64,000 nt of DNA from Glycomyces dulcitolivorans (lineage in GTDB: Bacteria; Actinomycetota; Actinomycetes; Mycobacteriales; Micromonosporaceae): positions 1-64,000 of the forward strand of contig NZ_QFRW01000083.1 of the NCBI RefSeq assembly GCF_003265355.1, read 5' to 3'. The translations under genes were made by a program, and so were the position numbers. Of the stretch, positions 43,967 to 52,760 are shown one piece after another; positions within the stretch are counted from its first letter, which is position 1; each line of letters begins with the position of its first letter. The notes under the pieces are model-generated. The model was not told the DNA's origin and ran no database searches. It saw only the letters and a list, made by a program, of their open reading frames with translations.

Positions 43967-45244
43967 ATGGTAGTAACATCTCCAGGTCTGCTGCGTCGCA
44001 ACCGCGACTTCCGCCGCTTCTGGACCGGGCACACCCTCTCGGTGGCCGGCACCCATGTCACCGCCGTCGCCCTCCCGCTGCTGGCGACCCTGACCATGGA
44101 CGCAGGCGCCGCAGGCGTCGCCGCGATCGCCACCGCCGCGTACCTGCCGAACCTCCTGCTGCCCCTGCTCGTCGGCCACTGGCTCGAACAGCGCCGCCGC
44201 CGCCGCATCCTGGTCGCCACCGACCTTGCCCGCGCCGCCGTCCTCCTGGTCGTCCCCGCCGCCTACCTCCTCGACGCGCTGTCGGTGCCGCTCCTGGTCG
44301 CGGTCGCGTTCCTCGTCGGATCGGCGAGTGTGGTCTTCGAGATCGGCGGCTTCGCCTACGTCCCGACCCTGGTCGACGAAGAGGACCTCGGCGCGGCCAA
44401 CCGCGACATCCAGGGCTCGTCCACGGCCGCGCAGGTCGCCGGCCCCGGCCTCGCCGGCGGCCTCGCCCAACTGGCCGGCCCCGCGCTGGCGATCGTGATC
44501 GATGCCCTCAGCTACCTCGCCAGCGCGATCGGCGTGGCCGGGGCCCGTCGATCCGAACCCGCACCGCCCCAGCCCGAGCAGCGGCTCGGCATCTTCAGCG
44601 GCATCCGCACGATCGCTGCGAACCCGTTCCTGCGCGCGCTCACCGCGCACGCCATGCTCTACAACGGCGCCGCGCAGATCCTGACGGTGAACCTGATCGT
44701 GTACGCCGTCAACGACCGCGGCCTCAGCGCCGGCATGTACGGTCTGGCCCTCAGCGCCTCGGGCGCGGGCGCCTTCGTCGGCACCATGCTCGCACTGCGC
44801 CTGGCCGGGCGCTTCGGATTCGGCCACGCCTTCGCGATGTCGCTGACGTTCTCGACCGGGCTGCCGCTTCTGCTCGCGCTGCTCCCCGGCGACGGGGCGG
44901 TGCTGGCCTCGGGGTTCACGGCCGTCATGTTCGCGGCCGGGATCGGGCTCGGCTCGGCGAACGTCCTGTCGGTCACCCTGCGCCAGGTCGTCGCCCCCGG
45001 GGCCCTGGCGCGCACCAACGGCGGATACCGCGTCCTCACGTTCGGCGTGCTGCCCTTGGGAAGTCTGATCGGCGGACTCATCGGATCGACCGCCGACAGC
45101 CGCATCGGCGTCGCCGTCGGCACCGCGGGACTCGCGATCTCGGCCCTGCCCATGTTCGCCCGGCGCATCCGCGCCCTGCACACACCCCAGGACGCCAAGC
45201 CCGCCCCGACCCCAAACCCCGACCCCGTGGCAGCCGCCCGATAA
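43967..45244 (+). CDS. MFS exporter (MFS_3-like)
   Basis: A 425-residue major facilitator with twelve predicted helices. It begins with the sequence LLRRNRDFRRFWTGHTLSVA, typical of the MFS_3/enterobactin-exporter group. It has LVGHWLEQRRRRRILVATDL in the loop between helices 2 and 3 and a proline/alanine-rich tail. GAAGGAG lies 6 nt before the ATG. Divergent pairing with a CGNR regulator suggests inducible drug or metabolite efflux. Confidence 0.88.
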   Translation: MVVTSPGLLRRNRDFRRFWTGHTLSVAGTHVTAVALPLLATLTMDAGAAGVAAIATAAYLPNLLLPLLVGHWLEQRRRRRILVATDLARAAVLLVVPAAYLLDALSVPLLVAVAFLVGSASVVFEIGGFAYVPTLVDEEDLGAANRDIQGSSTAAQVAGPGLAGGLAQLAGPALAIVIDALSYLASAIGVAGARRSEPAPPQPEQRLGIFSGIRTIAANPFLRALTAHAMLYNGAAQILTVNLIVYAVNDRGLSAGMYGLALSASGAGAFVGTMLALRLAGRFGFGHAFAMSLTFSTGLPLLLALLPGDGAVLASGFTAVMFAAGIGLGSANVLSVTLRQVVAPGALARTNGGYRVLTFGVLPLGSLIGGLIGSTADSRIGVAVGTAGLAISALPMFARRIRALHTPQDAKPAPTPNPDPVAAAR

Positions 45245-45271
45245 CCACCACCCGCACCTGTTCGAGTCCGG

Positions 45272-45350
45272 ACTCAGGCTGACGAAGGCAACGGCAGAGT
45301 TGACCTGCTCCGCATCGACGAGCTCGGCTACATGCAGCTCTGGTGGAGGC
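45272..45350 (+). pseudogene. IstB-like ATPase scrap (IS21 remnant)
   Basis: A stretch of about 25 codons reads GRVDLLRIDELGYMQL, the Walker B region of IS21 IstB helper proteins (IDELGYM). No other part of an IS21 element is present. The remaining 45351-45520 has no supported gene. Confidence 0.55.
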
Positions 45351-45520
45351 CGCCCGCAGCGGCGTCAGTGGCGTCGGAATGCAGAGCGTGGCCTGACCGG
45401 CTCGGTGCGCAGGATCGTGCTCCATCGGGAGCGGCGCCGTCCCGTGGCCGGTCCGGTCCGAAGGTGAGGACCGCGCCGCTTGCGCCCGGCTGGTGCAATT
45501 ATCGCTCGGACGTCGGTCCC

Positions 45521-46123
45521 TTATAGCGTTGCGGTCGGACCGGCGGACCGCAGGAGAGCGAGCGCCGCTTGCTTGGCGTGCTCGGCTGCGTCGGCGTCGC
45601 CGTGGTGGTCGGCGAGGACCGTGGCGCCCGTCAGCAGGGTCAGCAGTTGCCGGCCCAGGCGGGCCGGGTCGGATGCGCCCGAGCGGGCCGCGATCCCGGT
45701 CAGCAGGTCGAGGCGGTGGTCCAGGAGTCGGGCGGCCACGGCGCGCGCGGGGCCGGCGTGGTGCTGCGTGGCCGCGTTGAGGATGGCGCAGCCCCGGAAG
45801 TCGGGCTCGGCGTGCCAGCGTGCAAGGACGTCGAACACGGCGGCGAGCTGGTCGGTGGGATCGGCGCCGGCGTCGACCGCGTCGTCGAGCGACCGCGCCA
45901 GTCGGTCGTGGCGGGCATCCAGGACGTCCTGCACGAGCCCGTCCTTGGAGCCGAAGTGGCGGTACAGCGTCTCTTTGGAGATGCCGATGGCCGCGCAGAG
46001 CTTTGCCACCCCGATGCCGTCGAGGCCGCGCTGATAGAGCAGGACGGTGGCCGCATCGAGGATGGCCGCGCGGGTCTGGGCGGGATCGAGCACGGCGCCT
46101 TTGGGAACTGGCATGCCACACAT
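45521..46123 (-). CDS. TetR-family regulator
   Basis: A 200-residue regulator. The N-terminal helix-turn-helix is typical (RAAILDAATVLLYQRGLDGI, then ISKETLYRHFGSKDGLV), with a ligand domain carrying DFRGCAILNAATQHH, as in the YcdC/TetR_C group. ATG 46123 or 46114 could start the gene; neither has a clear ribosome-binding site and the first lies within the operator. It faces the hydrolase/MFS operon and should repress both directions through the paired sites at 46122-46178. Confidence 0.88.
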   Translation of the reverse strand: MCGMPVPKGAVLDPAQTRAAILDAATVLLYQRGLDGIGVAKLCAAIGISKETLYRHFGSKDGLVQDVLDARHDRLARSLDDAVDAGADPTDQLAAVFDVLARWHAEPDFRGCAILNAATQHHAGPARAVAARLLDHRLDLLTGIAARSGASDPARLGRQLLTLLTGATVLADHHGDADAAEHAKQAALALLRSAGPTATL

Positions 46124-46178
46124 GGTACCGATCGGTTCGAAGCTGCTGCTAGCCTCACATCGAACTGATCGGTACCAT
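46122..46178. promoter_or_regulatory. Paired TetR operators
   Basis: ATGGTACCGATCGGTTCGA (46122-46140) and the reverse complement of TCGAACTGATCGGTACCAT (46160-46178) differ at one position. Each has the core ACCGATCGGT or its one-base variant. One covers the TetR start, the other lies 13 nt before the hydrolase ATG, so the regulator likely shuts both promoters. The same core appears near the second TetR gene at 56-57 kb. Confidence 0.75.
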
Positions 46179-46191
46179 CTGAGAGGCGCGC

Positions 46192-47037
46192 ATGTCGACC
46201 GACTTCCTCGTAAGCGACCCCCTGCCCACGGTCACGCCGGTGGCGAGCACCCCAGCGGTGACCTTCACCAGCGGCGGCGAGACGCTGCTGGGCGTCCTGC
46301 ACGTGCCGGCCGGCCCCGGCCCGCATCCGATCGCGGTGCTGCTGCACGGGTTTCCAGGGAACGAGCGCAACTTCGACCTCGCCCAGGCGCTGCGCCGGGC
46401 CGGATACGCGGCACTGGTGTTCCACTACCGCGGCTCTTGGGGCGTGGGCGGTTCCTGGTCATGGCGCAACGTGCTCGACGACGCCGCCCGCGTGGCGGCC
46501 GCGGTGCGCGAGCGCGAGTTCTGCTCCACCCACCGCCTCGATCCCGGGAAGGTGGCGGTCGTGGGCCACAGCCTCGGTGGTTTCGCGGCGCTGATGGCGG
46601 CTGCCGCTGATGCGGCCGTCGGCGCGGTCGTCTCAGTAGCCGGCTTCGACTTCGGCGCGGCGGCCTCGCTCAGCCGTGCGGATCCGGCGCAACGGTCCGC
46701 GTATGTCGAGGACTGGGACGGCGAGCTGCTGCCGCTGCGGGGCACCAGCGGCGAGGCGCTCGTCGCCGAGATGGAGGCCGCCGGGCAGGCGTGGAGCCTG
46801 GCCCGGCTCGCGCCCCGCCTGGCTGATCGGCCGGTCCTCCTGATCGGCACCGGCCGGGATCCCGTCACACCCGCCGAGTTGCACCACCGGCCGCTGGTCG
46901 CGGCGTATCGAGCACATCCGGTCGGCCGACTGGAGGACCGGGTCTTTCCGACCGATCACGCGCTGTCCGATCACCGCCTCGAGCTGGCTCGCACCATTGT
47001 GGACTTCATCGGCCGGCACCTGCGGACGTCCTCGTGA
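46192..47037 (+). CDS. Alpha/beta hydrolase
   Basis: A 281-residue alpha/beta hydrolase. The oxyanion strand reads IAVLLHGFPGNERNFD, the nucleophile elbow is GHSLGG, an acid lies in LIGTGRDPVT and the catalytic His in FPTDHALSDHR. It resembles dienelactone-hydrolase/S9-like esterases. Its stop overlaps the GTG of an MFS gene by 4 nt. Together with TetR control this suggests detoxification or turnover of an ester-bearing compound with export or uptake. Confidence 0.88.
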   Translation: MSTDFLVSDPLPTVTPVASTPAVTFTSGGETLLGVLHVPAGPGPHPIAVLLHGFPGNERNFDLAQALRRAGYAALVFHYRGSWGVGGSWSWRNVLDDAARVAAAVREREFCSTHRLDPGKVAVVGHSLGGFAALMAAAADAAVGAVVSVAGFDFGAAASLSRADPAQRSAYVEDWDGELLPLRGTSGEALVAEMEAAGQAWSLARLAPRLADRPVLLIGTGRDPVTPAELHHRPLVAAYRAHPVGRLEDRVFPTDHALSDHRLELARTIVDFIGRHLRTSS

Positions 47038-48188
47038 CCGAGAACGCTTGGCGATCAGCGCGACTCGCGCTGGGGACCGCGTCGGCACTGGGGCTCGGCC
47101 GTTTCGCCTACGGGCTGGTGCTGCCGGCCATGAGCGACCAGCTGGGGTGGAACCTGACCCAGGCCGGCGCGATGACCACAGCGAACGGCTTCGGCTACCT
47201 CGTCGGCGCGATGACCACGGCCGCGGTGTCCCGGAGGATCGGCACCGCTGCGACGTTCCGACTGGGGATGGTCCTGTGCGCGGTCGCGCTCGCCGCCACC
47301 GCCGCGAGCGGCGAGTACCCCGCACTGCTCGCTGCCAGGGCCCTGGCCGGGTTCGCCGGAGCGCTCGTATTCGTCGCCGGGGCCGTCATGACACCGACCA
47401 TCGTCTACTTCGCCGGCACGGGACTCGGGATCGCACTCAGCGGCGCGGCCCTCCCGCTCCTGCTCGACCAGCACCCCGAACGCTGGCCGCTTGCCTGGGC
47501 GGGACTCGCCGCGGCGGGCGGCCTGGCCGCGGCGGTGAGCTGGACCGCCGCCCGTCCCCCCGAAACCTCCGCAAGCAACACGCATACGGCCGCAGGCCAT
47601 CGACTCTGGGCGGTCGCGGTCGCATACCTGCTGTTCGCCGCCGGCTACATCACGTACATCACGTTCCTGTCCGCCTACCTCGCCGACCGGCACGCGACGA
47701 CGACGCAGACGACGCTCACCTGGACACTGCTCGGTGTCGCGGTCATGGCCGCACCCGCCCTGTGGCAGCGGCATATCGCTCGGCGGCCGGGCGGTCGGCT
47801 CCTCGCCGTTCTGCTCGGCGTCATCGCTGCCACCGCCGCACTCCCGCTGCTCGCACCCGCCCAACCGGTCGTGATGACGTCCGCGCTCGTCTACGGCGCG
47901 ACCTTCATGGCCGTCCCGGCCGCGGTCACCGCGCTCGTGGGGGCCGCCACGCCGCCGGAGCGGCTGACCGGCACCATGGCGGTCTTCACCGCCGTATTCG
48001 CCGCCGGACAGACGGCGGGCCCCTGGCTCGCCGGCGCACTCGCCGACCACACCACCCCCGGTGCCGCCCTGGGTTGGACCGCTGTGCTCTGCGGCCTGGG
48101 CGCACTCCTGTCCGCGACCACCGTGACGCCCAGATCGTCCCCAGCCGTAAAGGAACGAGCCATCGAGCCCGCCAACCGCACGATATGA
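47034..48188 (+). CDS. MFS transporter (YbfB/YjiJ family)
   Basis: A 384-residue transporter with about twelve helices. The start RLALGTASALGLGRFAYGLV, then LPAMSDQLGWNLTQAGAMTT, is the hallmark of the YbfB/YjiJ group (DUF1228). The GTG start overlaps the hydrolase stop (GTGA). Substrate unknown; control by the nearby TetR is likely. Confidence 0.87.
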   Translation: MTENAWRSARLALGTASALGLGRFAYGLVLPAMSDQLGWNLTQAGAMTTANGFGYLVGAMTTAAVSRRIGTAATFRLGMVLCAVALAATAASGEYPALLAARALAGFAGALVFVAGAVMTPTIVYFAGTGLGIALSGAALPLLLDQHPERWPLAWAGLAAAGGLAAAVSWTAARPPETSASNTHTAAGHRLWAVAVAYLLFAAGYITYITFLSAYLADRHATTTQTTLTWTLLGVAVMAAPALWQRHIARRPGGRLLAVLLGVIAATAALPLLAPAQPVVMTSALVYGATFMAVPAAVTALVGAATPPERLTGTMAVFTAVFAAGQTAGPWLAGALADHTTPGAALGWTAVLCGLGALLSATTVTPRSSPAVKERAIEPANRTI

Positions 48189-48275
48189 TCCCCGATCCAT
48201 GAGCTGGCTCAACGACTCACAGGACAGACCCTGGTTCGTTCGGATCGCTTTCACGGTGGCGGTAGGTTGTCTGCC

Positions 48276-48824
48276 ATGCCTGAACTCGGACCTGTCGCCT
48301 GGCCGCCCGACCCGATCAAGACCGAGCGGCTCGTGCTTCGCGAGCCCGAGGTGGGAGACAGGGCGGCGATCATCGAGCTGTTCACCTCCCCCGAGGTAGG
48401 CGCTTACATCGGCGGCCCTCGACCGCGTGAGGAGTTCGAACGTGCGATGCCCCAGGTCCCGAAGCGGCGTCCCGGCCTGTTCGCGGTCGATCTCGACGGG
48501 GCGATGATCGGGATCGTCACGCTTGACCGTCGCGATCGCGAACATCCGGTCCACGTCCGCCCGGGGGCCTCGGAGGTTGAGCTGGGGTACATGTTTCTGC
48601 CGCAGGCGTGGGGAAACGGGTACGCTGCCGAGGCGTGCGCGGCCGCACTGGAGTGGTGCGCCCGAGCATTGCCCGGCGAGCCGGTCGTGCTCACGACGCA
48701 GACCGCCAACGAACCCTCGTTGCGCCTGGCGGCGAAGCTGGGGTTCACCGTAGTGAAGCGGTTCGAGGAATGGGACGCCGAACAGTGGTTCGGCGTCTGG
48801 ACCCCGCTCACGTCGTCCGATTGA
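48276..48824 (+). CDS. GNAT-family N-acetyltransferase
   Basis: A 182-residue RimJ/RimL-type acetyltransferase: IKTERLVLREPEVGDRAAII at the start, VELGYMFLPQAWGNGYAAEA as the acetyl-CoA loop (QAWGNGYA), and NEPSLRLAAKLGFTVVKRFE. It is monocistronic as far as can be seen. TTG 48267 is a possible earlier start. Substrate (a protein N-terminus or a small amine) cannot be told. Confidence 0.88.
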   Translation: MPELGPVAWPPDPIKTERLVLREPEVGDRAAIIELFTSPEVGAYIGGPRPREEFERAMPQVPKRRPGLFAVDLDGAMIGIVTLDRRDREHPVHVRPGASEVELGYMFLPQAWGNGYAAEACAAALEWCARALPGEPVVLTTQTANEPSLRLAAKLGFTVVKRFEEWDAEQWFGVWTPLTSSD

Positions 48825-48839
48825 GCGAGGCGGACCGGC

Positions 48840-49589
48840 GATCGCGCGGGCCCGCTCGAACGGGAGGCTGCCGCGGCCGGGCACGACACGGTCTTTTCCA
48901 TGCAGCTGGCAGGTGTCGACCCGGCCGATCCGGGTGCCGAGCAGCGCAAAGCCCGCAACATCGCCACCGCGGCCAAGCGGGCCGGTCTCACGCAGATCAT
49001 CCACACCTCCGTGTCCGCGACCGGGTGGCGCAGCCAGCACCCGGGCTACGAGCTGGGCGACCTGATGACGGCGTACTGGGACGAGAAGGAGGCCGCCGAG
49101 GACGCGATCCGGCAAGCGGGCCTGGACCACTGGACCATTTTCAAACCCGCCTTCTACATGGACAACTTTCTTCCCGCCAGGCAGGACACCCAGTCCCCCG
49201 GCCTGGCCGAGGGCAAACTGATCACGGCTACGAGCCCGCAGGCCAAGCTGGCGCTCATCAACGCCGACGACTTCGGTGCAGCCGTCGCCGCCGCCGTGGC
49301 CGATCCCGTGGAGTTCCGCGAAGCCGAGATCGAGTTCTCAGGCGACGTATTGACCTTCCCTGAAATCGCGGACGCGCTCTCCAAAGCCGCTGGCCGCGAG
49401 ATCACCGCCGTCTCCCTCTCCTGGAAGGAGCAGGAGCAGCGCTTGGGCGCACCCTTTGCGGACAGCCAGGTCTGGAACGACCGCGTCGGATACCCCGCGC
49501 GCCCGCACCACGCGGCCCGCTACGGCCTGACCACGACCACGTTTGCGCAGTGGGCCGCACGGCAGGACTGGACCATCCCGACTGCCTGA
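48840..49589 (+). pseudogene. NmrA-like NAD(P)-binding protein, 5'-truncated
   Basis: The frame reads REAAAAGHDTVFSMQLAGVD, then ARNIATAAKRAGLTQIIHTS and WTIFKPAFYMDNFLP, the NmrA/HSCARG pattern, and ends normally. The N-terminal Rossmann strand with GxxGxxG is missing: homology starts directly after the GNAT stop codon, which is in the same frame. An internal ATG at 48900 would give 229 residues without the cofactor loop, so the gene is most likely dead. Confidence 0.7.
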
Positions 49590-49600
49590 ACCCAGGCGGG

Positions 49601-50263
49601 CTATTGGTCGAGTGCGATGTGGTGGTGTTCGGGTTCGGTGCGGGTCTGGTAGAGCTCGATGTAGTTGCGGGCGATGACGTCGGGTTCGGCGTCGGGGTGT
49701 CCGGCGCCGATCCAGGCGGTGATCGCGAGGTGGGCGACGTAGACGCCGTGTGCTTTGAGTTCGTTGTGCAGGTTCAGGGTCCAGTTGCGGAGCCCGGCCG
49801 CGGCGACGTTGATGTTGGCCAGGAACGGGACCGGGTCGATCGAGCCGCCGCCGGTGGTGATGAGGATCGTGCCGTCCTTCGCCGTGATCATGTCGGGGGC
49901 GACCTGCTTGACCGCCGCGATCGCGCCGAGGTAGAAGTCGAACTGCGGCTGCAGGTTCTCCGGGGTCACGTCCAGGACGCCGGCCGCGCCCAGGGTCGCA
50001 TCGGCGGGAGAGAACTCCAGGACGTCGATGCGCCCGAAGCGGTCCTTGATCTGCGTGAACGCTGCGGCGATGGTCTCGGGCCGGGTGATGTCGGCGGTGA
50101 ATCCGGCGGCCTCGATGCCCTCGCCTTCGAGCTTGGCGGCGAGGGCGTCGAGCTTCTCGGCGCTGCGGGCGAGGAGGGCGACGGTGAAGCCCTTGGCGCC
50201 GAAGGCGCGGGCGATCTCGTATCCGAGGCCGGGACCGGCCCCGACGATGGCGATGACGGGCAT
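49601..50263 (-). CDS. Short-chain dehydrogenase/reductase-like protein, atypical active site
   Basis: A 220-residue Rossmann protein: VIAIVGAGPGLGYEIARAFG carries the GxGxGxG-type NAD(P) loop and LLARSAEKLDAL the NADP-type Arg. The region of the usual Ser-Tyr-Lys triad reads GGGSIDPVPFLANINVAAAG; the Tyr-x-x-x-Lys is absent. It may bind cofactor without classical reductase activity, or use a different mechanism. RBS AAGGAG precedes the ATG. It is downstream of the DsbA-like gene on the same strand. Confidence 0.8.
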   Translation of the reverse strand: MPVIAIVGAGPGLGYEIARAFGAKGFTVALLARSAEKLDALAAKLEGEGIEAAGFTADITRPETIAAAFTQIKDRFGRIDVLEFSPADATLGAAGVLDVTPENLQPQFDFYLGAIAAVKQVAPDMITAKDGTILITTGGGSIDPVPFLANINVAAAGLRNWTLNLHNELKAHGVYVAHLAITAWIGAGHPDAEPDVIARNYIELYQTRTEPEHHHIALDQ

Positions 50264-50287
50264 GATGGTGCTCCTTCTGTTCGGTGT

Positions 50288-50449
50288 TCAGCGGTCGGTG
50301 GTGGGTGTTGCGGGCGCGACCTGGTCGGCCTCGCCCTGGTCGGTGCCGCCGGGGAGGGCGCAGGCGCCGGTCTCGGGGTCGCAGTAGCCCTCGGCTTCGG
50401 CCGTGATCAGGTACAGCGGCGGGTCGGTCGTCGTCGCGGCGTCAGCCAT
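50288..50449 (-). CDS. Small acidic protein overlapping the DsbA-like gene
   Basis: A 53-residue frame (MADAATTTDPPLYLITAEAE, GYCDPETGACALPGG) whose ATG overlaps the stop of the upstream DsbA-family gene by 8 nt. It has a CxxxxxxC pair (C23, C30). The coupled position favours a real gene, perhaps a partner of the thiol oxidoreductase, but no family is recognised. Confidence 0.5.
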   Translation of the reverse strand: MADAATTTDPPLYLITAEAEGYCDPETGACALPGGTDQGEADQVAPATPTTDR

Positions 50450-51113
50450 TGACCTGCTCCCATGCCTGCTCGATCGCGGCGGCGTACTCGCCGGTGCTGA
50501 CCGCGCCGGGGATCCCGAGGCGCTTTCCCAGGACGGTGAACGGGACGCCCCGAGCGCCGAGCTCCAGGGCTTCGGCGTGGTCGGCACGGACCGCCGCGGC
50601 GTACCGGTCGCTTCCCAGGACGTCGCGGATCTCGCCGGAGGGGATGCCGAGCTCCTCGCCGAGGCGGATGAGCGTGGCGTGTCCGAAGGCCCGGTAGTCG
50701 CCGCGGAAGACCTCGGCCTGCATCGCACGCAGGTACTCCCAGGCGCGGCCGTGCTCGGCCCCGAGGTGGATCAGCCGCAGCATGTCGCCGGTGTTGCCCG
50801 CGGGCCGGTCGATCGCGAAAGGAAGTCCCTCGGCCGCAGCCAGGCCGGCCATGCGCTGCTCCATCGCCCTTCCCTGCGCGGCCGAGACGCCGTGCTTGGC
50901 CGTCAAGAACTCCAAGGTGGGGACCACCGCGCTGCTCGCGTGCGGGTTGATCTCGAAGGTGCGGACGCTCACGTCGATCCGATCGGCATGCGGCGACTGC
51001 GCTATCGCGGCTTCCAGGCGGTGCTCGCCGATGTAGCACCAGGGGCAGAGCACGTCTGCCCAGACGTCGACGACCAGTCGGGTCGAGGGCTCGGTCGCGG
51101 TTCGCGTGGCCAT
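50442..51113 (-). CDS. DsbA-family (FrnE-like) thiol oxidoreductase
   Basis: A 223-residue thioredoxin-fold protein with the active site CPWC (23-26) in VVDVWADVLCPWCYIGEHRL and the cis-proline strand GVPFTVLG near the end. There is no signal peptide, so it is cytoplasmic, like FrnE-type DsbA proteins of actinomycetes. GGAAGG precedes the ATG. It may be involved in disulfide chemistry or isomerisation in the cytosol. Confidence 0.9.
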   Translation of the reverse strand: MATRTATEPSTRLVVDVWADVLCPWCYIGEHRLEAAIAQSPHADRIDVSVRTFEINPHASSAVVPTLEFLTAKHGVSAAQGRAMEQRMAGLAAAEGLPFAIDRPAGNTGDMLRLIHLGAEHGRAWEYLRAMQAEVFRGDYRAFGHATLIRLGEELGIPSGEIRDVLGSDRYAAAVRADHAEALELGARGVPFTVLGKRLGIPGAVSTGEYAAAIEQAWEQVNG

Positions 51114-51206
51114 GGGAGGACCGCCTTCCTGTATCTTGAGTGGTGCCTCAAGATATGACTGTAGCATCTAAATTGAGGGCATCCTCAACATGTGATGGGA
51201 GGGACA

Positions 51207-51510
51207 TGACCGACGCGAAGCCTTCGTCCACGGCATGATCGAGCTCCAGCGGCAGGACCCGGCCCTGAACGACGCCGTCCTGCTCCGCTACCCTGACGCC
51301 GTCGCGCTCCTGGGCATCTGCGAGCACTCGACCGCCCTCGGCAAGGACCTGGTCCGCCAGGCCCACCGCGACGGCGTCCTCTCACCCGACTTCACCGAAG
51401 CCGACATGCTCAACCTGCTCTGGCTCGCCGGCATCGCCAGCCGCGAAACCCACGCCCCCCACGGATGGCAGCACACCCTCGAACACGCCCTCGCCGCAGC
51501 CTGGCTCTGA
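51207..51510 (+). pseudogene. TetR-type regulator, C-terminal remnant
   Basis: The frame MIELQRQDPALNDAVLLRYP ... DFTEADMLNLLWLAGIASRE looks like the ligand-binding half of a TetR/AcrR (SbtR-like) regulator. The DNA-binding half is missing, with no start or RBS that would make sense, so it is a remnant. Confidence 0.6.
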
Positions 51511-51605
51511 CACGGACAACCCAGATCCACCACCGGACCGGGTACACCTCATGCCCGGACTGCGCCGAACCCGACCGAGTCGAGTCCGAACAAGAGCCGA
51601 TTCGC

Positions 51606-52038
51606 TCAGTCGAAGGTGACTACCACTTTCGGGTAGCCCATCGAGAGGACGATGTTCACCTCGGAGTCGAGCAAGTCGCCGAAGGGGACCTCGACCGGCT
51701 GCTTGTGGACGGCGACGATGCCGAGGGTCGCGTTGTGCTTGGCGTTGGCGAGCGCGGTGGCGATCACCGCCGGGGCGCCGGCAGCGTCGAGGTAGACGTC
51801 GGTGCCGGCGCGGGGCTTGCCGAAGGCGGTGGCGCCCTTGCCGTGCAGCTCGGTCAGGCGCTCGGCGACGTCCTCTTCGGCGGAGTTGATCACCGAGTCG
51901 GCGCCGATCGCGAGGGCCTTCTCGAGGCGCGAGGGCTGGATGTCGATGACGGTGACGTGCGAGGCGCCACTGAGTTTGAAGCCGATGGCGGCGCCGAGGC
52001 CGATCGGGCCGGCGCCGAAGACGGCCTTCGCGAGATCG
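51606..52038 (-). pseudogene. Zinc-type alcohol dehydrogenase, C-terminal fragment
   Basis: Minus-strand sequence reads AVFGAGPIGLGAAIGFKLSG, VTVIDIQPSRLEKALAIGAD and DVYLDAAGAPAVIATALANA: the cofactor half of a medium-chain dehydrogenase such as a threonine/butanediol dehydrogenase. The catalytic zinc half is absent; homology ends abruptly at about 52038, where a LacI fragment of the other strand begins. Confidence 0.75.
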
Positions 52039-52235
52039 GCCTGGCGGTTCCCGACGCGATCGCGGTCATGGGCTTCGACGATGCCGGTTACGGCGCGTAC
52101 GCGATGCCGCCGCTGTCCAGTGTTCGCATCGACGCTGAGGAGTTCGGGCTGCGGGCCGCGCGGGACGCGCTCGGCCAGGACCACACCGGTGTCCCGCGAC
52201 CGGGCGCGGCCGTCATCGAACGCGCCTCCGTTTGA
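52033..52235 (+). pseudogene. LacI-family regulator, C-terminal fragment
   Basis: About 67 codons read LAVPDAIAVMGFDDAGYGAY, then PPLSSVRIDAEEFGLRAARD, the last part of a LacI/GalR sensor domain, ending at a normal stop. DNA-binding and most of the sensor domain are missing. It meets the dehydrogenase fragment tail to tail at about 52035, a deletion or recombination junction. Confidence 0.75.
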
Positions 52236-52346
52236 GCCTGCCGCCCGTGGGTGCAGGCGAGGAGCCGAGGTGATGAGGACCAGCGCACGCGATTGCCTGG
52301 TGTTCCGGCGATCGGCGACTGGTCCTCACCCGGTGGAGCTGTATTT

Positions 52347-52760
52347 CTAGGCCATGGCGTCGCGGACCTTGGCGGTGTCCACGAACTGCTCGAAGCGCAC
52401 GATCAGCCCGCCCCGGACGGTGAAGTGGTGGGCGACGCGGACGTCGATCGGTTCGCCGGTGGCCTTGTTGGCCGCGGTGTAGCGGGCCAGGACCACGACG
52501 TTCTCGCCGTCGACCACATAGACGTCGTCGTGGGCGGTCCAGTCGATCCAGTCGGCGCCGAGGCGCTCCATCACGTTCGCGGTGACGCCTTCGGGCGTGC
52601 GGTAGATCCCCGCGAGCGGGAAGCCCGCCATCTCGGTCCACTCCACGTCCGGTGCGAGCGTGGCGCGCAGCGCCTCCAGATCGCCTGCGGCGGAGGCCAG
52701 GTACTGGCGGCGCACGACGTCCCGCGGTGCGGTCGAGGCCTCGAACTCGTTCAGCCCCAT
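52347..52760 (-). CDS. SnoaL/ketosteroid-isomerase-like protein
   Basis: A 137-residue NTF2-like fold protein: RDVVRRQYLASAAGDLEALR, LAPDVEWTEMAGFPLAG, then VARYTAAN-type strands and AHHFTVRGGLIVRFEQFVDT. Such proteins act as isomerases, cyclases or just binders. Its start overlaps the stop of the metallo-hydrolase gene by 10 nt, so the two form an operon controlled by the MarR site upstream. Confidence 0.87.
   Translation of the reverse strand: MGLNEFEASTAPRDVVRRQYLASAAGDLEALRATLAPDVEWTEMAGFPLAGIYRTPEGVTANVMERLGADWIDWTAHDDVYVVDGENVVVLARYTAANKATGEPIDVRVAHHFTVRGGLIVRFEQFVDTAKVRDAMA

Noticed and set aside
47055-49130. A 691-residue minus-strand frame
   Set aside because: Spans three clear plus-strand genes (MFS, GNAT, NmrA remnant) and has shadow composition.
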